From contig NZ_JBEPTK010000001.1 of assembly GCF_040549485.1 (NCBI RefSeq), forward strand, positions 682,001 to 746,000: a stretch of DNA of 64,000 nucleotides, in the 5' to 3' direction. This document shows positions 44,739 through 53,355 of this stretch, piece after piece; within the stretch, counting starts at the first letter, position 1; each line of letters begins with the position of its first letter. The notes beneath the pieces were generated by a model that saw only the letters and a list, made by a program, of their open reading frames with translations, was not told the DNA's origin and searched no databases. The position numbers and the translations under genes were made by a program. The stretch is from Constrictibacter sp. MBR-5 (GTDB lineage: Bacteria; Pseudomonadota; Alphaproteobacteria; JAJUGE01).

Positions 44739-44862
44739 CCCCGTGCTTCGAGACGCGCCCTGTCGGGCGCTCCTCAGCACGAGGGCCTGCCAAACCCACC
44801 AGACCAGTAGGACCGCCTCATGCTGAGGAGCGGCGCGCAGCGACGCGTCTCGAAGCACGGGG
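44739..44862. repeat. Large palindromic element within the phage operon
   Basis: A 124-base palindrome. The outer arms (CCCCGTGCTTCGAGACGCG at 44739-44757 and its inverse at 44844-44862) are identical over 19 bases. Inner arms around GCTCCTCAGCA(C/T)GAGG also pair. It lies between the capsid gene and the next structural gene. The sequence type (TTCGAGACGCG with CTCAGCATGAGG) is, from memory, an abundant dispersed repeat in alphaproteobacteria, so it probably entered a working or decaying prophage. Confidence 0.75.
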
Positions 44863-44932
44863 CGGTCCGGCCCCACGGCCGCAGGCGGGGCGAGCGCCGC
44901 CCCTACGCACGCACCACCAAAAGGAACTTCCC

Positions 44933-45172
44933 ATGGCCTTCCAGTCCAGGAACCTCTCGGTCATCGCCTACGCCAACGGCTTCACCCTCTGGCAGTACGG
45001 CAGCGGCGCCGATGCGCTCGCGGCGATCACGGCCTCCGGCTACTTCAACGAGGCTGCCCCCATGCTGCGCGTCGCCGACCTGATCGTCATCGCCGACAGC
45101 GCCGGCTCGGCCGGCATCCGCCGGGTCGCGACGAACGCCGGCGGCACGGTGACCGTCGCGGCGACGGCCTGA
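44933..45172 (+). CDS. Small phage structural protein (unknown)
   Basis: A 79-residue beta-rich protein (LSVIAYANGFTLWQYGSG). It stands between the capsid gene and the tail tube genes and has no membrane segment. Similar small proteins occur in this position in related prophages and may decorate the head. Its ATG has AGGAAC upstream. The preceding 208 bases hold only the palindrome. Confidence 0.65.
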   Translation: MAFQSRNLSVIAYANGFTLWQYGSGADALAAITASGYFNEAAPMLRVADLIVIADSAGSAGIRRVATNAGGTVTVAATA

Positions 45173-45201
45173 CGCATTCCCCTCCCCGACAGGAGCATCC
45201 G

Positions 45202-45753
45202 ATGGCCCTGACCGCGCTCGCACTCTGCTCGTGCGCACTGCTGAAGCTCGGCGCGGCGCCGATCGCCTCCTTCGAGGAGGGGACCGCCGAGGCCGAGGTG
45301 GCGGCGAACCTGTATCCGTCGACGCGCGACGCGCTGCTGTCCGTCCACCCGTGGGGCTTCGCCACGGGACAGCTGCGGCTGCCGCGCCTCGCCGCGTCGC
45401 CGGTCGCCGACTACGACCACGCCTTTCAGCTGCCGGCCGACTTCCTGCGCGGGATTTCGACCGGCGGCGTGCCCTACCGCATCGCCGAACGGCGCCTGCA
45501 CGCCTCGACCGACGAGATCGTGCTGACCTACATCTTCCGCCCGGCCGAGGCCGACTTCCCGCCCTTCTTCGACCAGGCGCTGATCGCGCGGCTGGCGGCG
45601 GAGTTCTGCACGCCGATCACCGAGAGCACGGCCCGCGCGCAGCTGCTCTTCAAGCTCGCCGACGACGAGATGCGGCGCGCCCGCCTGATCGACGCGCAGC
45701 AGGAGACCGCCCAGGCGCTCGACCGCTTCCCGCTGGTGGAGGCGCGCGGATGA
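45202..45753 (+). CDS. Phage tail tube-like (T7 gp11-type) protein
   Basis: Predicted adaptor/tail tubular protein A of 183 aa. Its N-terminal ALTALALCSCALLKLGAAPIASFEEGT resembles T7-like gp11 and P22 gp4-like proteins. The middle has HAFQLPADFLRG. It overlaps the tail tube B gene (ATGA). It would connect the portal to the tail nozzle. Confidence 0.75.
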   Translation: MALTALALCSCALLKLGAAPIASFEEGTAEAEVAANLYPSTRDALLSVHPWGFATGQLRLPRLAASPVADYDHAFQLPADFLRGISTGGVPYRIAERRLHASTDEIVLTYIFRPAEADFPPFFDQALIARLAAEFCTPITESTARAQLLFKLADDEMRRARLIDAQQETAQALDRFPLVEARG

Positions 45754-47660
45754 GCCGGCTCGACCATCTGAAGACCAGCTTCACCGCGGGCGAACTGTCG
45801 CCCGACCTGCTCGGCCGCGGCGAACTCTCGGCCTACACTAATGGCGCGGCGCGGCTGCGCAACGTCTTCATCCGGCCGACGGGCGGCGTGGCGCGACGGG
45901 CCGGCACACGCTTCGTCGCGACGGCGCGCGGCCCCGGCCGCCTCGCCGCCTTCGAGTTCAACACCGAGCAGACCTACCTGCTGGTGCTGACCGACGGCTG
46001 GATCGACGTCCTGCGCGAGGGCGAGCCGGTCGCCGCCGTGGCGTCGCCCTGGACGGCGGCACACCTGCCGCAGTTGGTCTGGACCCAGTCCGCCGACACG
46101 CTTCTGGTGGTGCATCCGGATCTGCCGCCCCGCCGCGTCAGCCGCACGTCGGAAAGCGTGTGGACGATCGCCCCGTGGGCGTTCGTCGAGGAGGACGGGC
46201 TGCTGCGCGTGCCGTTCCAGCGCTTCGCCGCCGACGCGGTGACCCTGACGCCCGGCGGCACGACCGGCACCGTCACCCTGACCGCCTCGGCCGATCACTT
46301 CGTCGCCGACCATGTCGGCCTCCGCTTCCGGCTGAAGCGCAGGCAGGTCGAGATCGCCACGGTCGTCTCGCCCACCCAGGCGACGGCGACGGTGAAGGAG
46401 GACCTGGAAGACACCGCCGCCACCACGGACTGGGACGAGGCCGCCTTCTCCGCCGTCCGCGGCTGGCCGGCTTCGGTGTGCTTCCACCAGGACCGGCTCG
46501 TCCTCGGCGGCAGCCGCGACCAGCCGAACCGGCTGTGGCTGTCGAAATCGGGCGAGTTCTTCAACTTCGACCTGGGCACCGGGCTGGACGACGAGGCGAT
46601 CGAGTTCCCGATCCTGTCGGACCAGGTGAACGCCATCCGCGCCGTCTTCTCCGGCCGCCACCTGCAGGTCTTCACCTCGGGCGCCGAGTGGATGGTCACC
46701 GGCGAACCGCTGACCCCGGCGGCACTGCAGGTCCGCCGGCAGACGCGCGTCGGTTCGGTTGTCGCCCGACAGGTGCCGCCGCGCGACGTCGACGGTGCCA
46801 CCCTGTTCGCGGCGCGCAGCGGGCGCGAGCTGCGCGAGTTCCTGTTCGCCGACATCGAGCAGGCCTATCAGGCGACCGACCTGGCGCTGCTCGCCCGGCA
46901 CGCCTTCCGCGATCCCGTGGACCAGGACTACGACCCCGGCCAGCGCCTCTTCCATGTCGTGCTGGGCGACGGCAGCCTCGCGACGCTCACCGTCTACCGC
47001 GCCGAGCAGGTGACGGCCTGGACCTTCCAGTCGACGGCCGGCGCCATCCGCGCCGCGGCCTGCACCGGCGGCGACGTGTGGCTGCTGGTCGAGCGCGACG
47101 GCGCCTTCCTGATCGAGACGTTCGACGACGGGCTGCTGACCGACAGCGCGCTGACCGGCGAGTCCGAAGATCCCACCGACACCTGGAGCGGTCTCGACCA
47201 TCTGGAGGGCCGCACGGTGCGGATCGTCGCCGACGGCACCCTGCGGCCCGACGCGCTGGTGACCGACGGGACCATCCATCTCGACGCACCGGCGCGCAGC
47301 GTCGCCGCCGGGCTCGCCTATACCCACGAGATCGAACCGCTGCCGCCGGCCTTCGGCGAAAGCTCGGTGCAGGGCCGGACCTGGCGGCCGGTGGAGATCA
47401 CCTTCCGCCTGCTGGAGACCGGGGCGCTGCGGCTCGACATCGGCCGCGGCTTCGCCGACCTCGCCTTCCGGCGCATCGGCCCGGCTGGGGTCCTCGACGG
47501 GCCGGCCCCGCGCTTCACCGGTGACCGGCGCGTGCGCGCCATCGGCTGGCGGCGCGGCGACCTCGGCCCGGCAGCCGCACCGGTCTGGCGCGTGGCGCAG
47601 GACGCGCCGCTGCCCTGCACGATCCTTTCCGTCAACACGCGACTACAGGTGAACGACTGA
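45750..47660 (+). CDS. Phage tail nozzle protein (T7 gp12-like)
   Basis: Large beta-propeller-like tail protein of 636 aa. The N-terminal FTAGELSPDLLGRGELSAY, NVFIRPTGGVARRAGTRF and LAAFEFNTEQTYLLVLTDG match the tail tubular protein B/nozzle family. PASVCFHQDRLVLGGSRDQPNRLW is another typical segment. The ATG overlaps the upstream stop. The stop and the next ATG share one base. Confidence 0.8.
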   Translation: MSRLDHLKTSFTAGELSPDLLGRGELSAYTNGAARLRNVFIRPTGGVARRAGTRFVATARGPGRLAAFEFNTEQTYLLVLTDGWIDVLREGEPVAAVASPWTAAHLPQLVWTQSADTLLVVHPDLPPRRVSRTSESVWTIAPWAFVEEDGLLRVPFQRFAADAVTLTPGGTTGTVTLTASADHFVADHVGLRFRLKRRQVEIATVVSPTQATATVKEDLEDTAATTDWDEAAFSAVRGWPASVCFHQDRLVLGGSRDQPNRLWLSKSGEFFNFDLGTGLDDEAIEFPILSDQVNAIRAVFSGRHLQVFTSGAEWMVTGEPLTPAALQVRRQTRVGSVVARQVPPRDVDGATLFAARSGRELREFLFADIEQAYQATDLALLARHAFRDPVDQDYDPGQRLFHVVLGDGSLATLTVYRAEQVTAWTFQSTAGAIRAAACTGGDVWLLVERDGAFLIETFDDGLLTDSALTGESEDPTDTWSGLDHLEGRTVRIVADGTLRPDALVTDGTIHLDAPARSVAAGLAYTHEIEPLPPAFGESSVQGRTWRPVEITFRLLETGALRLDIGRGFADLAFRRIGPAGVLDGPAPRFTGDRRVRAIGWRRGDLGPAAAPVWRVAQDAPLPCTILSVNTRLQVND

Positions 47661-48070
47661 TGGGCTCTTCGATTCCCGTGGCCGCACTCGCGCTGAGCGG
47701 GCTCGGCACCATGGACCTGCTGATGCGCAGTCAGCAGCTGTCCCTTGCCAACCAACAGCGCAAGGCCGAGGCCAAGGCGCAGATCGCCCAGATCGAGGCA
47801 GACCGCGAGACCGAGGAGCGCCGCCGCGCCCGGGCCCTCGCCGCCGCCAGCGCCACCGCCCGCGCCCGGCTGGGCGCCGGTGCCGGCGGAACGAACGGCG
47901 GCTCCGGCGAGGCGCTGCTCGCCGGCCTTATCGACGAGAGCGAAACCGAGACGCTGGACGCCTTCGCCCGGCGCCAGCGCCAGATCGACGCGATCCGCAC
48001 GGGCATCGCTTTCGACAAGCGCCGCAACCTGCTCGACCAGGCACAGCTGGTGAGCAGCTACATCCGCTGA
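47660..48070 (+). CDS. Phage internal virion-like protein
   Basis: A 136-residue mostly helical protein. A hydrophobic N-terminal stretch (PVAALALSGLGTMDLLM) is followed by Lys/Ala/Glu/Arg-rich coiled-coil-like sequence (about 30-65) and a Gly-rich hinge GAGAGGTNGGSGEA. This resembles small internal core proteins of T7-like phages encoded between nozzle and tail fibre. No enzymatic motif is present. The start overlaps the upstream stop (TGATG). Confidence 0.65.
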   Translation: MGSSIPVAALALSGLGTMDLLMRSQQLSLANQQRKAEAKAQIAQIEADRETEERRRARALAAASATARARLGAGAGGTNGGSGEALLAGLIDESETETLDAFARRQRQIDAIRTGIAFDKRRNLLDQAQLVSSYIR

Positions 48071-48122
48071 CACGGCCTTGCGGCGGGCTCGCCCGCGGAC
48101 CATCCACCCGAAAGGCACCGAT

Positions 48123-50540
48123 ATGACCACCGATCACATCCGGATCGGCGACGTCTCGCCGCGCGTGCAGTATGCCGCGGACGGCGTCCAGACCGGCTTC
48201 GTCTATCCCTTCCCGATCTTCGCCGCCGACGACCTCGGCGTCTGGCTCGACGACGAGCGGCAGGTCGCGGGCTTCACGGTCGCCGGCGCCGGCGACGATG
48301 CCGGCGGCACGGTCACCTTCGACACGGCCCCGCAGGCCGGCGTCCGGGTGACCCTGCTGCGCGACCTCGTCATCGCCCGCACCACAGATTTCCAGGAGGG
48401 CGGCGCCTTCCGCGCCCGCACCCTCAACGACGAACTCGACTACCAGACGGCGGCCCTGCAGCAGCTGGACGTCGACCGCGCCCGCACCCTGCGCCTCGCC
48501 CCGGCGGACGAGGACATCGACGCCACCCTGCCGCCGCGCGCCCAGCGGGCCGGCCGGCTGCTCGGCTTCGACGGCTTCGGCGCACCCACCGCCGTCGACC
48601 TTGCCGCGGCACCGGCAGACGCCGCCGGCAGCATCGTCGTCGCGACCGGGTCCGCGGCACCGCGCACCCTGGCCGTACGCTTCGCCGACCGCGCCAACAT
48701 CCTGGACTTCGGCGCGAAGCGCGACGGCACGACGAACGACCTGCCGGCTTTCCAGGCCGCCCGCGCCGCAGCCGGAGCGCAGGGCGCGGTGTGGCTGCCC
48801 GGGCCCGGCACCTACCGCTTCGCCGGCAGCCGGCCCGACCTGTCGGGCTGCGTCGTCGAGGCGGATCCGGGCGTCGTGGTGACGGTCGACGAGAACCCGA
48901 ACACGCGCGACATGGCGCTCGCCACGCCGCTGACGGTGCAGAACCCGGTGCACCAGACGCAGCACCTGAAGCCGGCCAACCACGCCGTCCCGCTCGCCCT
49001 GCACGGCATCGGCACGGCGGCGGCCGCGGCGCTCGCCTGCGACCAGAGGATCGAGGCGCTGAACTTCGACGACGGCTGGACGCCCGCATCGATCAGCGGG
49101 ACGGCGACCAAAGGCGCCTTCACCGGCACGCTCGCCGCCGACAGCGTGTCCTGGGAGGAGGCCTTCGCCAGCGGCCAGGAGGGCGTGTTCCTGAACCGCC
49201 CGCCGGTCGTCGGCGAGCAGTACGAGGTCACCTTCCGCGACACGGGTGCGGCGGCTGTCGCCGGCGGCTTCGTCACCGCCGTGCTGATCACCGACCTGAA
49301 GCGCTACGACTTTGCCCTGTTCTCCGGCCTGCCGCAGATGCAGGTGATCGAGACGCCGGGCGGCGTCGTGAAGGTGCTGGTCACGCCGAACGGCGGCGCC
49401 TATGCGCTGGCGCCCGCCGGCGCCTCGGTGACGCTCGGCCTGCGGCTGGTCGATGCGGGCACGGTGGAGGTCTACGTCAACGACTGGCTGATCCACCGGC
49501 ACCCGATCGCCAACTTCATTGCCGATATCGGCTTCACCGCGAGCTGGCACGTCTCCGGCACGGTGACACTGCTCGATCCGGTGCGGACCACGCGGCATCT
49601 GCCGCAGAGCCCGCGCCCGCTCTCCATCGCCGTCATCGGCGACAGCATCAGCTACGGCGCCTGGGCCTCGCTGCCCTGGCCGGCGCTGCTGCAGGCCGCC
49701 GCGGTGAACCTGCCCGGGATTGGCCCGCTGAACGTCGCCTACCACGCTGTCAGCTCGACCGACAGCGCCTACTGGGCGGCGGCGGTCGACGACCTCGACC
49801 TCTCCGGCCACAGCCACGTCCTGGTCATGGTCGGCACCAACGACGTCCAGGCGCAGACGCCGCTCGCGACCTTCCGGGCGAACCTCGCCACCATCGCCGA
49901 CGGGATCGTCGCGGCGGGCGCGGTGCCGATCTTCGGCGTCTTCCCGGTGTTCACCCGCAACGACATCTCCGGCGTCGTCGGCGTCGGTGCCGCCCATTAC
50001 GAGAAGGGCGGCGCCTACCGCGCGGCGGTGAAGCGCTTCTGCGCGCAGAACGGCCACGGGATGGCAAACGTCGCCGACGCCTTCGGCACCTGCCTCGGCT
50101 GGTACAACGACAATATCCATCCCACCGTCGAGGGGCAGGTCGCCGTCGCCAAGGCGTTCGCCGCAGCACTCTGCCGCGCCGTCCGGCCACGTCCCGTAGC
50201 CGGCAACGGCAACTGGATCCGGCCGACGCTGCTGAACGGCTGGACCGGCTTCAGCCCGACGCACCAGGAGCCGCAGTTCCGCCGCCGCCCCGACGGCATG
50301 GTCGAACTGCGCGGCAGCGTGAAGGGCGGCACCGTCGCCACCACCGCGCCGATCTTCGAGCTGCCGCCGGGCTTCCGGCCGAACGTGATCCGACCCTTCG
50401 GCGTCACCACCGGCGACCCGACCGCCAGTGCCGGCGAGCTCTTCGTCTTCCCCGCCGGCTCGAACGGCGGCGTAGCGCTCGGCAAGGGCAGCAACACGAA
50501 GCTCAACCTGAACGGCATCGTCTTCGAAGCCGAGGCCTGA
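48123..50540 (+). CDS. Phage tail fibre/spike with T7-type N-terminus and SGNH esterase domain
   Basis: An 805-residue tail fibre. Residues 1-120 match the T7 tail fibre N-terminal domain that anchors to the tail (YAADGVQTGFVYPFPIFAADD, RTTDFQEGGAFRA). A pectate-lyase-like start follows (ILDFGAKRDGTTNDLPAFQ). The middle carries an SGNH/GDSL hydrolase: GDSIS with Ser508, GTND with Asn573, and DNIHP giving Asp663 and His666. The last 120 residues form a beta-rich tip. It probably deacetylates host surface polysaccharide during adsorption. Confidence 0.83.
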   Translation: MTTDHIRIGDVSPRVQYAADGVQTGFVYPFPIFAADDLGVWLDDERQVAGFTVAGAGDDAGGTVTFDTAPQAGVRVTLLRDLVIARTTDFQEGGAFRARTLNDELDYQTAALQQLDVDRARTLRLAPADEDIDATLPPRAQRAGRLLGFDGFGAPTAVDLAAAPADAAGSIVVATGSAAPRTLAVRFADRANILDFGAKRDGTTNDLPAFQAARAAAGAQGAVWLPGPGTYRFAGSRPDLSGCVVEADPGVVVTVDENPNTRDMALATPLTVQNPVHQTQHLKPANHAVPLALHGIGTAAAAALACDQRIEALNFDDGWTPASISGTATKGAFTGTLAADSVSWEEAFASGQEGVFLNRPPVVGEQYEVTFRDTGAAAVAGGFVTAVLITDLKRYDFALFSGLPQMQVIETPGGVVKVLVTPNGGAYALAPAGASVTLGLRLVDAGTVEVYVNDWLIHRHPIANFIADIGFTASWHVSGTVTLLDPVRTTRHLPQSPRPLSIAVIGDSISYGAWASLPWPALLQAAAVNLPGIGPLNVAYHAVSSTDSAYWAAAVDDLDLSGHSHVLVMVGTNDVQAQTPLATFRANLATIADGIVAAGAVPIFGVFPVFTRNDISGVVGVGAAHYEKGGAYRAAVKRFCAQNGHGMANVADAFGTCLGWYNDNIHPTVEGQVAVAKAFAAALCRAVRPRPVAGNGNWIRPTLLNGWTGFSPTHQEPQFRRRPDGMVELRGSVKGGTVATTAPIFELPPGFRPNVIRPFGVTTGDPTASAGELFVFPAGSNGGVALGKGSNTKLNLNGIVFEAEA

Positions 50541-50605
50541 CCGGCCCCTACACCCCACAGGAGCACCCGCATGACCACCAACCGCGGCCCGGGAGGGCAC
50601 GATGG

Positions 50606-50935
50606 ATGAGCCCGCGCGCCCGGAGGACGACTCTTCCGCCGGACCTGGAAGCCCATTCGATGGAAACCCGTGCGATCGAGATCGCGACGGCGACGGAACG
50701 GGCGCTGCGTGCGCACGAGGCGACCTGCCGCGAGCGCGAGGAGCGGCGGCACGACCGCGCGGCGGAGTTCCGCGACGAGATCCGCCAGGCGCTGGCCGAA
50801 CTGCGGACCGGCCTGCGCGAGGTCGGCCTGACGATCGAGCGCCTGCAGTGGCGGATCATGACGACCCTGCTGTCCGCCGTGGTCAGCCTGCTCGGCCTGA
50901 GCGGCTGGCTGGCGACGAAGCTGCTGGGCTGGTGA
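50606..50935 (+). CDS. Phage membrane protein, holin candidate
   Basis: A 109-residue protein with a long charged helical region (RALRAHEATCREREERRHDR) and one C-terminal membrane segment (LLSAVVSLLGLSGWLATKLL). Such a layout fits a holin or lysis accessory. The ATG at 50606 overlaps the stop of a 12-codon reading frame (50571-50609) that has a good CAGGAG site, so the upstream mini-frame may feed ribosomes to it. It overlaps the next gene by four bases (GTGA). Confidence 0.55.
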   Translation: MSPRARRTTLPPDLEAHSMETRAIEIATATERALRAHEATCREREERRHDRAAEFRDEIRQALAELRTGLREVGLTIERLQWRIMTTLLSAVVSLLGLSGWLATKLLGW

Positions 50936-51216
50936 CGGCGGGAGCGCTCGCCGAGCAGGCGGCGAAGATCGAGGCGGCCTTGCCCGGCCTGGTCCGGACC
51001 GTCTTCGACCAGTACCGCGCCGCGGCCGACACCGATCCGGCGGCGGCACGCGGCGCCCTCGCCCACCTGCAGGGCCTGCTGCGCCTCGGCCGACTCGCCC
51101 GCGCCGCGGCGGCGGAAGCCGCGGCGACGGAAGCAGGGGGGCCGGATCCGATGGTCGACCTCGTGGCGCTGCTGCGCGACATGCCGCCCGAACTGGAGGT
51201 GCAACCGGATGACTGA
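50932..51216 (+). CDS. Small helical phage protein before terminase (small terminase candidate)
   Basis: A 94-residue Ala/Leu-rich helical protein starting at a GTG that forms a GTGA overlap with the previous gene. It ends eight bases inside the terminase gene. T7-like genomes place the small terminase or DNA maturation subunit just before the large subunit, so this is the best candidate, but no DNA-binding motif is clear. Confidence 0.5.
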   Translation: MTAGALAEQAAKIEAALPGLVRTVFDQYRAAADTDPAAARGALAHLQGLLRLGRLARAAAAEAAATEAGGPDPMVDLVALLRDMPPELEVQPDD

Positions 51217-52699
51217 GCCCGCGCCGACCGGCTTGCGCTTCCCGCAATTCGTGTGGCTGTGGAATCGGAACCAGGGCCGGGACACGCCGGCACTGCACGG
51301 GCGCATCGCGCGCTGGCTCGACGCGCGCTGGAGCCGGGGCGACCGCCGCCTGCTGCTGCTCGCCTTCCGCAACAGCGGCAAGTCCACCCTGCTCGGCCTG
51401 TTCGCGATCTGGCTGCTGCATCGCGAGCCGATGCTGCGGGTGCTGGTGCTGTCGGCCGACGCGCCGCTGGCGGCGAAGCTGGTGCGCGTCGCCCGGCGCA
51501 CCGTCGAGCTGCATCCGGCGACGCGCGGCCTGCTGCCGGCGCGCCGGACCGAGTGGGCCGCCGACCGCTTCACCGTGGCGCGGCCGCACGCGGCGCGCGA
51601 TCCGTCGCTGCTGGCGCGCGGCCTGTCCGGCAACATCACCGGCAGCCATGCCGACGTCGTGGTCTGCGACGATGTCGAGGTGCCGCGCACCTCCGACACG
51701 GCGGGCAAGCGCGCCACGCTGCGCGAGCGCCTGGGCGAGATCGACTACGTGCTCGAGCCGGGCGGCCTGCTGCTCTACGCCGGCACGCCGCACAGCTTCT
51801 ACTCGATCTACGCCGCCGAGCCGCGGCGCGACGCCGGCGAGGAGCGCGCCTTCCTCGACGGCTTCGTCCGCCTGGAGGTGCCGCTGGTCGGGCCGGACGG
51901 CGTCAGCCCCTGGCCGGAACGCTTCCCGCCCGAGGCGGTGGAGCGCATCCGCGCCAGCACCGGCCCGGCACGCTTCGCCAGCCAGATGCTGCTCCAGCCG
52001 ATGAGCGCCGAGGACGGACGGCTCGACCCCGACCGCATCACCCTCTACCGCGAGGAACTGGAATACCGCGAGGTCCAGGGCCGCGCCGAGCTGCGGCTCG
52101 ACGGGCGCCGCATGGTCGCCGCCGGCTGCTGGTGGGATCCGGCCTACGGCGCGCCGGAGCGCGGCGACGGCAGCGTCGTCGCCGCCGTCTTCGTCGACGA
52201 AAACGACCGGCGCTACCTGCACCGCATCGCCTGGCTGACCCACGACCCGGCCTCGCCGGAGCCGGAGGCCGACCAGCTCTGCCGCCAGGTGGCGGACTTC
52301 GCCGCGGACCTGCACCTGCCGCGCGTCGTGGTCGAGCAGAACGGCCTCGGCCGCTTCCTGCCCGGCATGCTGCGCAAGGCGATGGGCGCCCGGAAGGTCG
52401 GCTGCACCGTCGTCGAGGTGGCCAGCCACCGCGCCAAGGACCGGCGCATCCTGGACGCGCTCGACCCGCTGCTGGCCGCGAACCGGCTCTGGGCGCACGA
52501 GAGCGTCTGGGACACACCGTTCCCGTCGGAGATGCGCGAATGGCGGCCCGGCCGCCGCGGCCGCGACGACGGCCTGGACGCGGTCGCCGGCGCCGTCCTC
52601 GCCGAACCGGTGCGCATCGGCCCCGTGCCCGTCCTGCCTCGCCGCGACTGGCGCCCCGGCGGCCCGGAGTGGCACGCGGACACCCGGTTCGCCGTATAG
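51209..52699 (+). CDS. Phage terminase large subunit (T7-like)
   Basis: DNA packaging motor of 496 aa. The ATPase has Walker A-like FRNSGKST (53-60) and Walker B VVVCDD (150-155). The nuclease domain shows WWDPAYG and the C-terminal DDGLDAVAGAV acidic residues. Proteins such as T7 gp19 are the nearest type. It lies at the end of the structural block, as in T7-like phages, and is followed by a strong palindrome that may terminate the operon. Confidence 0.87.
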   Translation: MTEPAPTGLRFPQFVWLWNRNQGRDTPALHGRIARWLDARWSRGDRRLLLLAFRNSGKSTLLGLFAIWLLHREPMLRVLVLSADAPLAAKLVRVARRTVELHPATRGLLPARRTEWAADRFTVARPHAARDPSLLARGLSGNITGSHADVVVCDDVEVPRTSDTAGKRATLRERLGEIDYVLEPGGLLLYAGTPHSFYSIYAAEPRRDAGEERAFLDGFVRLEVPLVGPDGVSPWPERFPPEAVERIRASTGPARFASQMLLQPMSAEDGRLDPDRITLYREELEYREVQGRAELRLDGRRMVAAGCWWDPAYGAPERGDGSVVAAVFVDENDRRYLHRIAWLTHDPASPEPEADQLCRQVADFAADLHLPRVVVEQNGLGRFLPGMLRKAMGARKVGCTVVEVASHRAKDRRILDALDPLLAANRLWAHESVWDTPFPSEMREWRPGRRGRDDGLDAVAGAVLAEPVRIGPVPVLPRRDWRPGGPEWHADTRFAV

Positions 52700-52702
52700 C
52701 CA

Positions 52703-52802
52703 CCTCCCCGGCCGCAGGGGCGCAGCCCCGAAGAGCCGGGGCCCAGGGGGAGACGCGCCGGCTCCTGGGCCCCGGCTCTCCGCTTCGCTCCGGCCGGGGA
52801 GG
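52703..52802. repeat. Nested palindrome after terminase, possible terminator
   Basis: A 100-base element. The outer arms CCTCCCCGGCC / GGCCGGGGAGG pair perfectly, and the inner arms AGAGCCGGGGCCCAGG (52732-52747) and its inverse (52764-52779) pair over 16 bases. It begins four bases after the terminase stop. It may be a transcription barrier between the virion and lysis genes or a third type of dispersed palindrome. Confidence 0.65.
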
Positions 52803-52848
52803 CCGGAAATCTGTCGAACAGCACTGACGCTACAGAAGGAGATACTCA

Positions 52849-53283
52849 ATGCGTCCACGCCTCATCCCCATCAGGGAACAAAACACGAACGATCCCGTCG
52901 ACCTGCTCGCCCGCACGATCTGGGGCGAGGCGCGGGGCGAGCCGGTGCGCGGCATGGAGGCGGTGGCCGCCGTCGTCATGAACCGCGTCGCCCGCCCCGG
53001 CTGGTGGGGCCGCACCGTCGCCTCGGTCTGCACCAAGGCCTACCAGTTCTCCTGCTGGAACGAGGACGACCCGAACCGCGCGAAGCTACTCGCCGTCACC
53101 GACGCCGACCCGATCTTCGCCATCGCCAGACGCATCGCCCGCCGCGCCGTCGCCGGCACCCTCGACGACCCGACGGGCGGCGCCACGCACTATCACAGCG
53201 TCGACGTCCACCCCCGCTGGGCCACGGGCAAGACCCCCCACGCCCGCATCGGCCGGCACCTCTTCTACGCCGACATCGACTGA
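52849..53283 (+). CDS. Phage endolysin, SleB-like cell wall hydrolase
   Basis: Peptidoglycan hydrolase of 144 aa of the Hydrolase_2/SleB family. Motifs are TIWGEARGE with catalytic Glu27, VAAVVMNRV, YQFSCWN and GATHYHS. AGAAGGAG precedes the ATG. No signal peptide is present, so it needs a holin such as the candidate gene upstream. Its position after terminase completes the lysis module. Confidence 0.85.
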   Translation: MRPRLIPIREQNTNDPVDLLARTIWGEARGEPVRGMEAVAAVVMNRVARPGWWGRTVASVCTKAYQFSCWNEDDPNRAKLLAVTDADPIFAIARRIARRAVAGTLDDPTGGATHYHSVDVHPRWATGKTPHARIGRHLFYADID

Positions 53284-53355
53284 AGCGAGGACTGCCCCCG
53301 GGAGCGCGGCCGCCCCGGCCGCCCTTCCGCTCCGCCCATTCTCCGGGAGACGAAC

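Noticed and set aside
47928-50600. 890-codon minus-strand open frame over the tail fibre
   Set aside because: It is a shadow of the tail fibre gene, whose T7 and SGNH motifs are clear.
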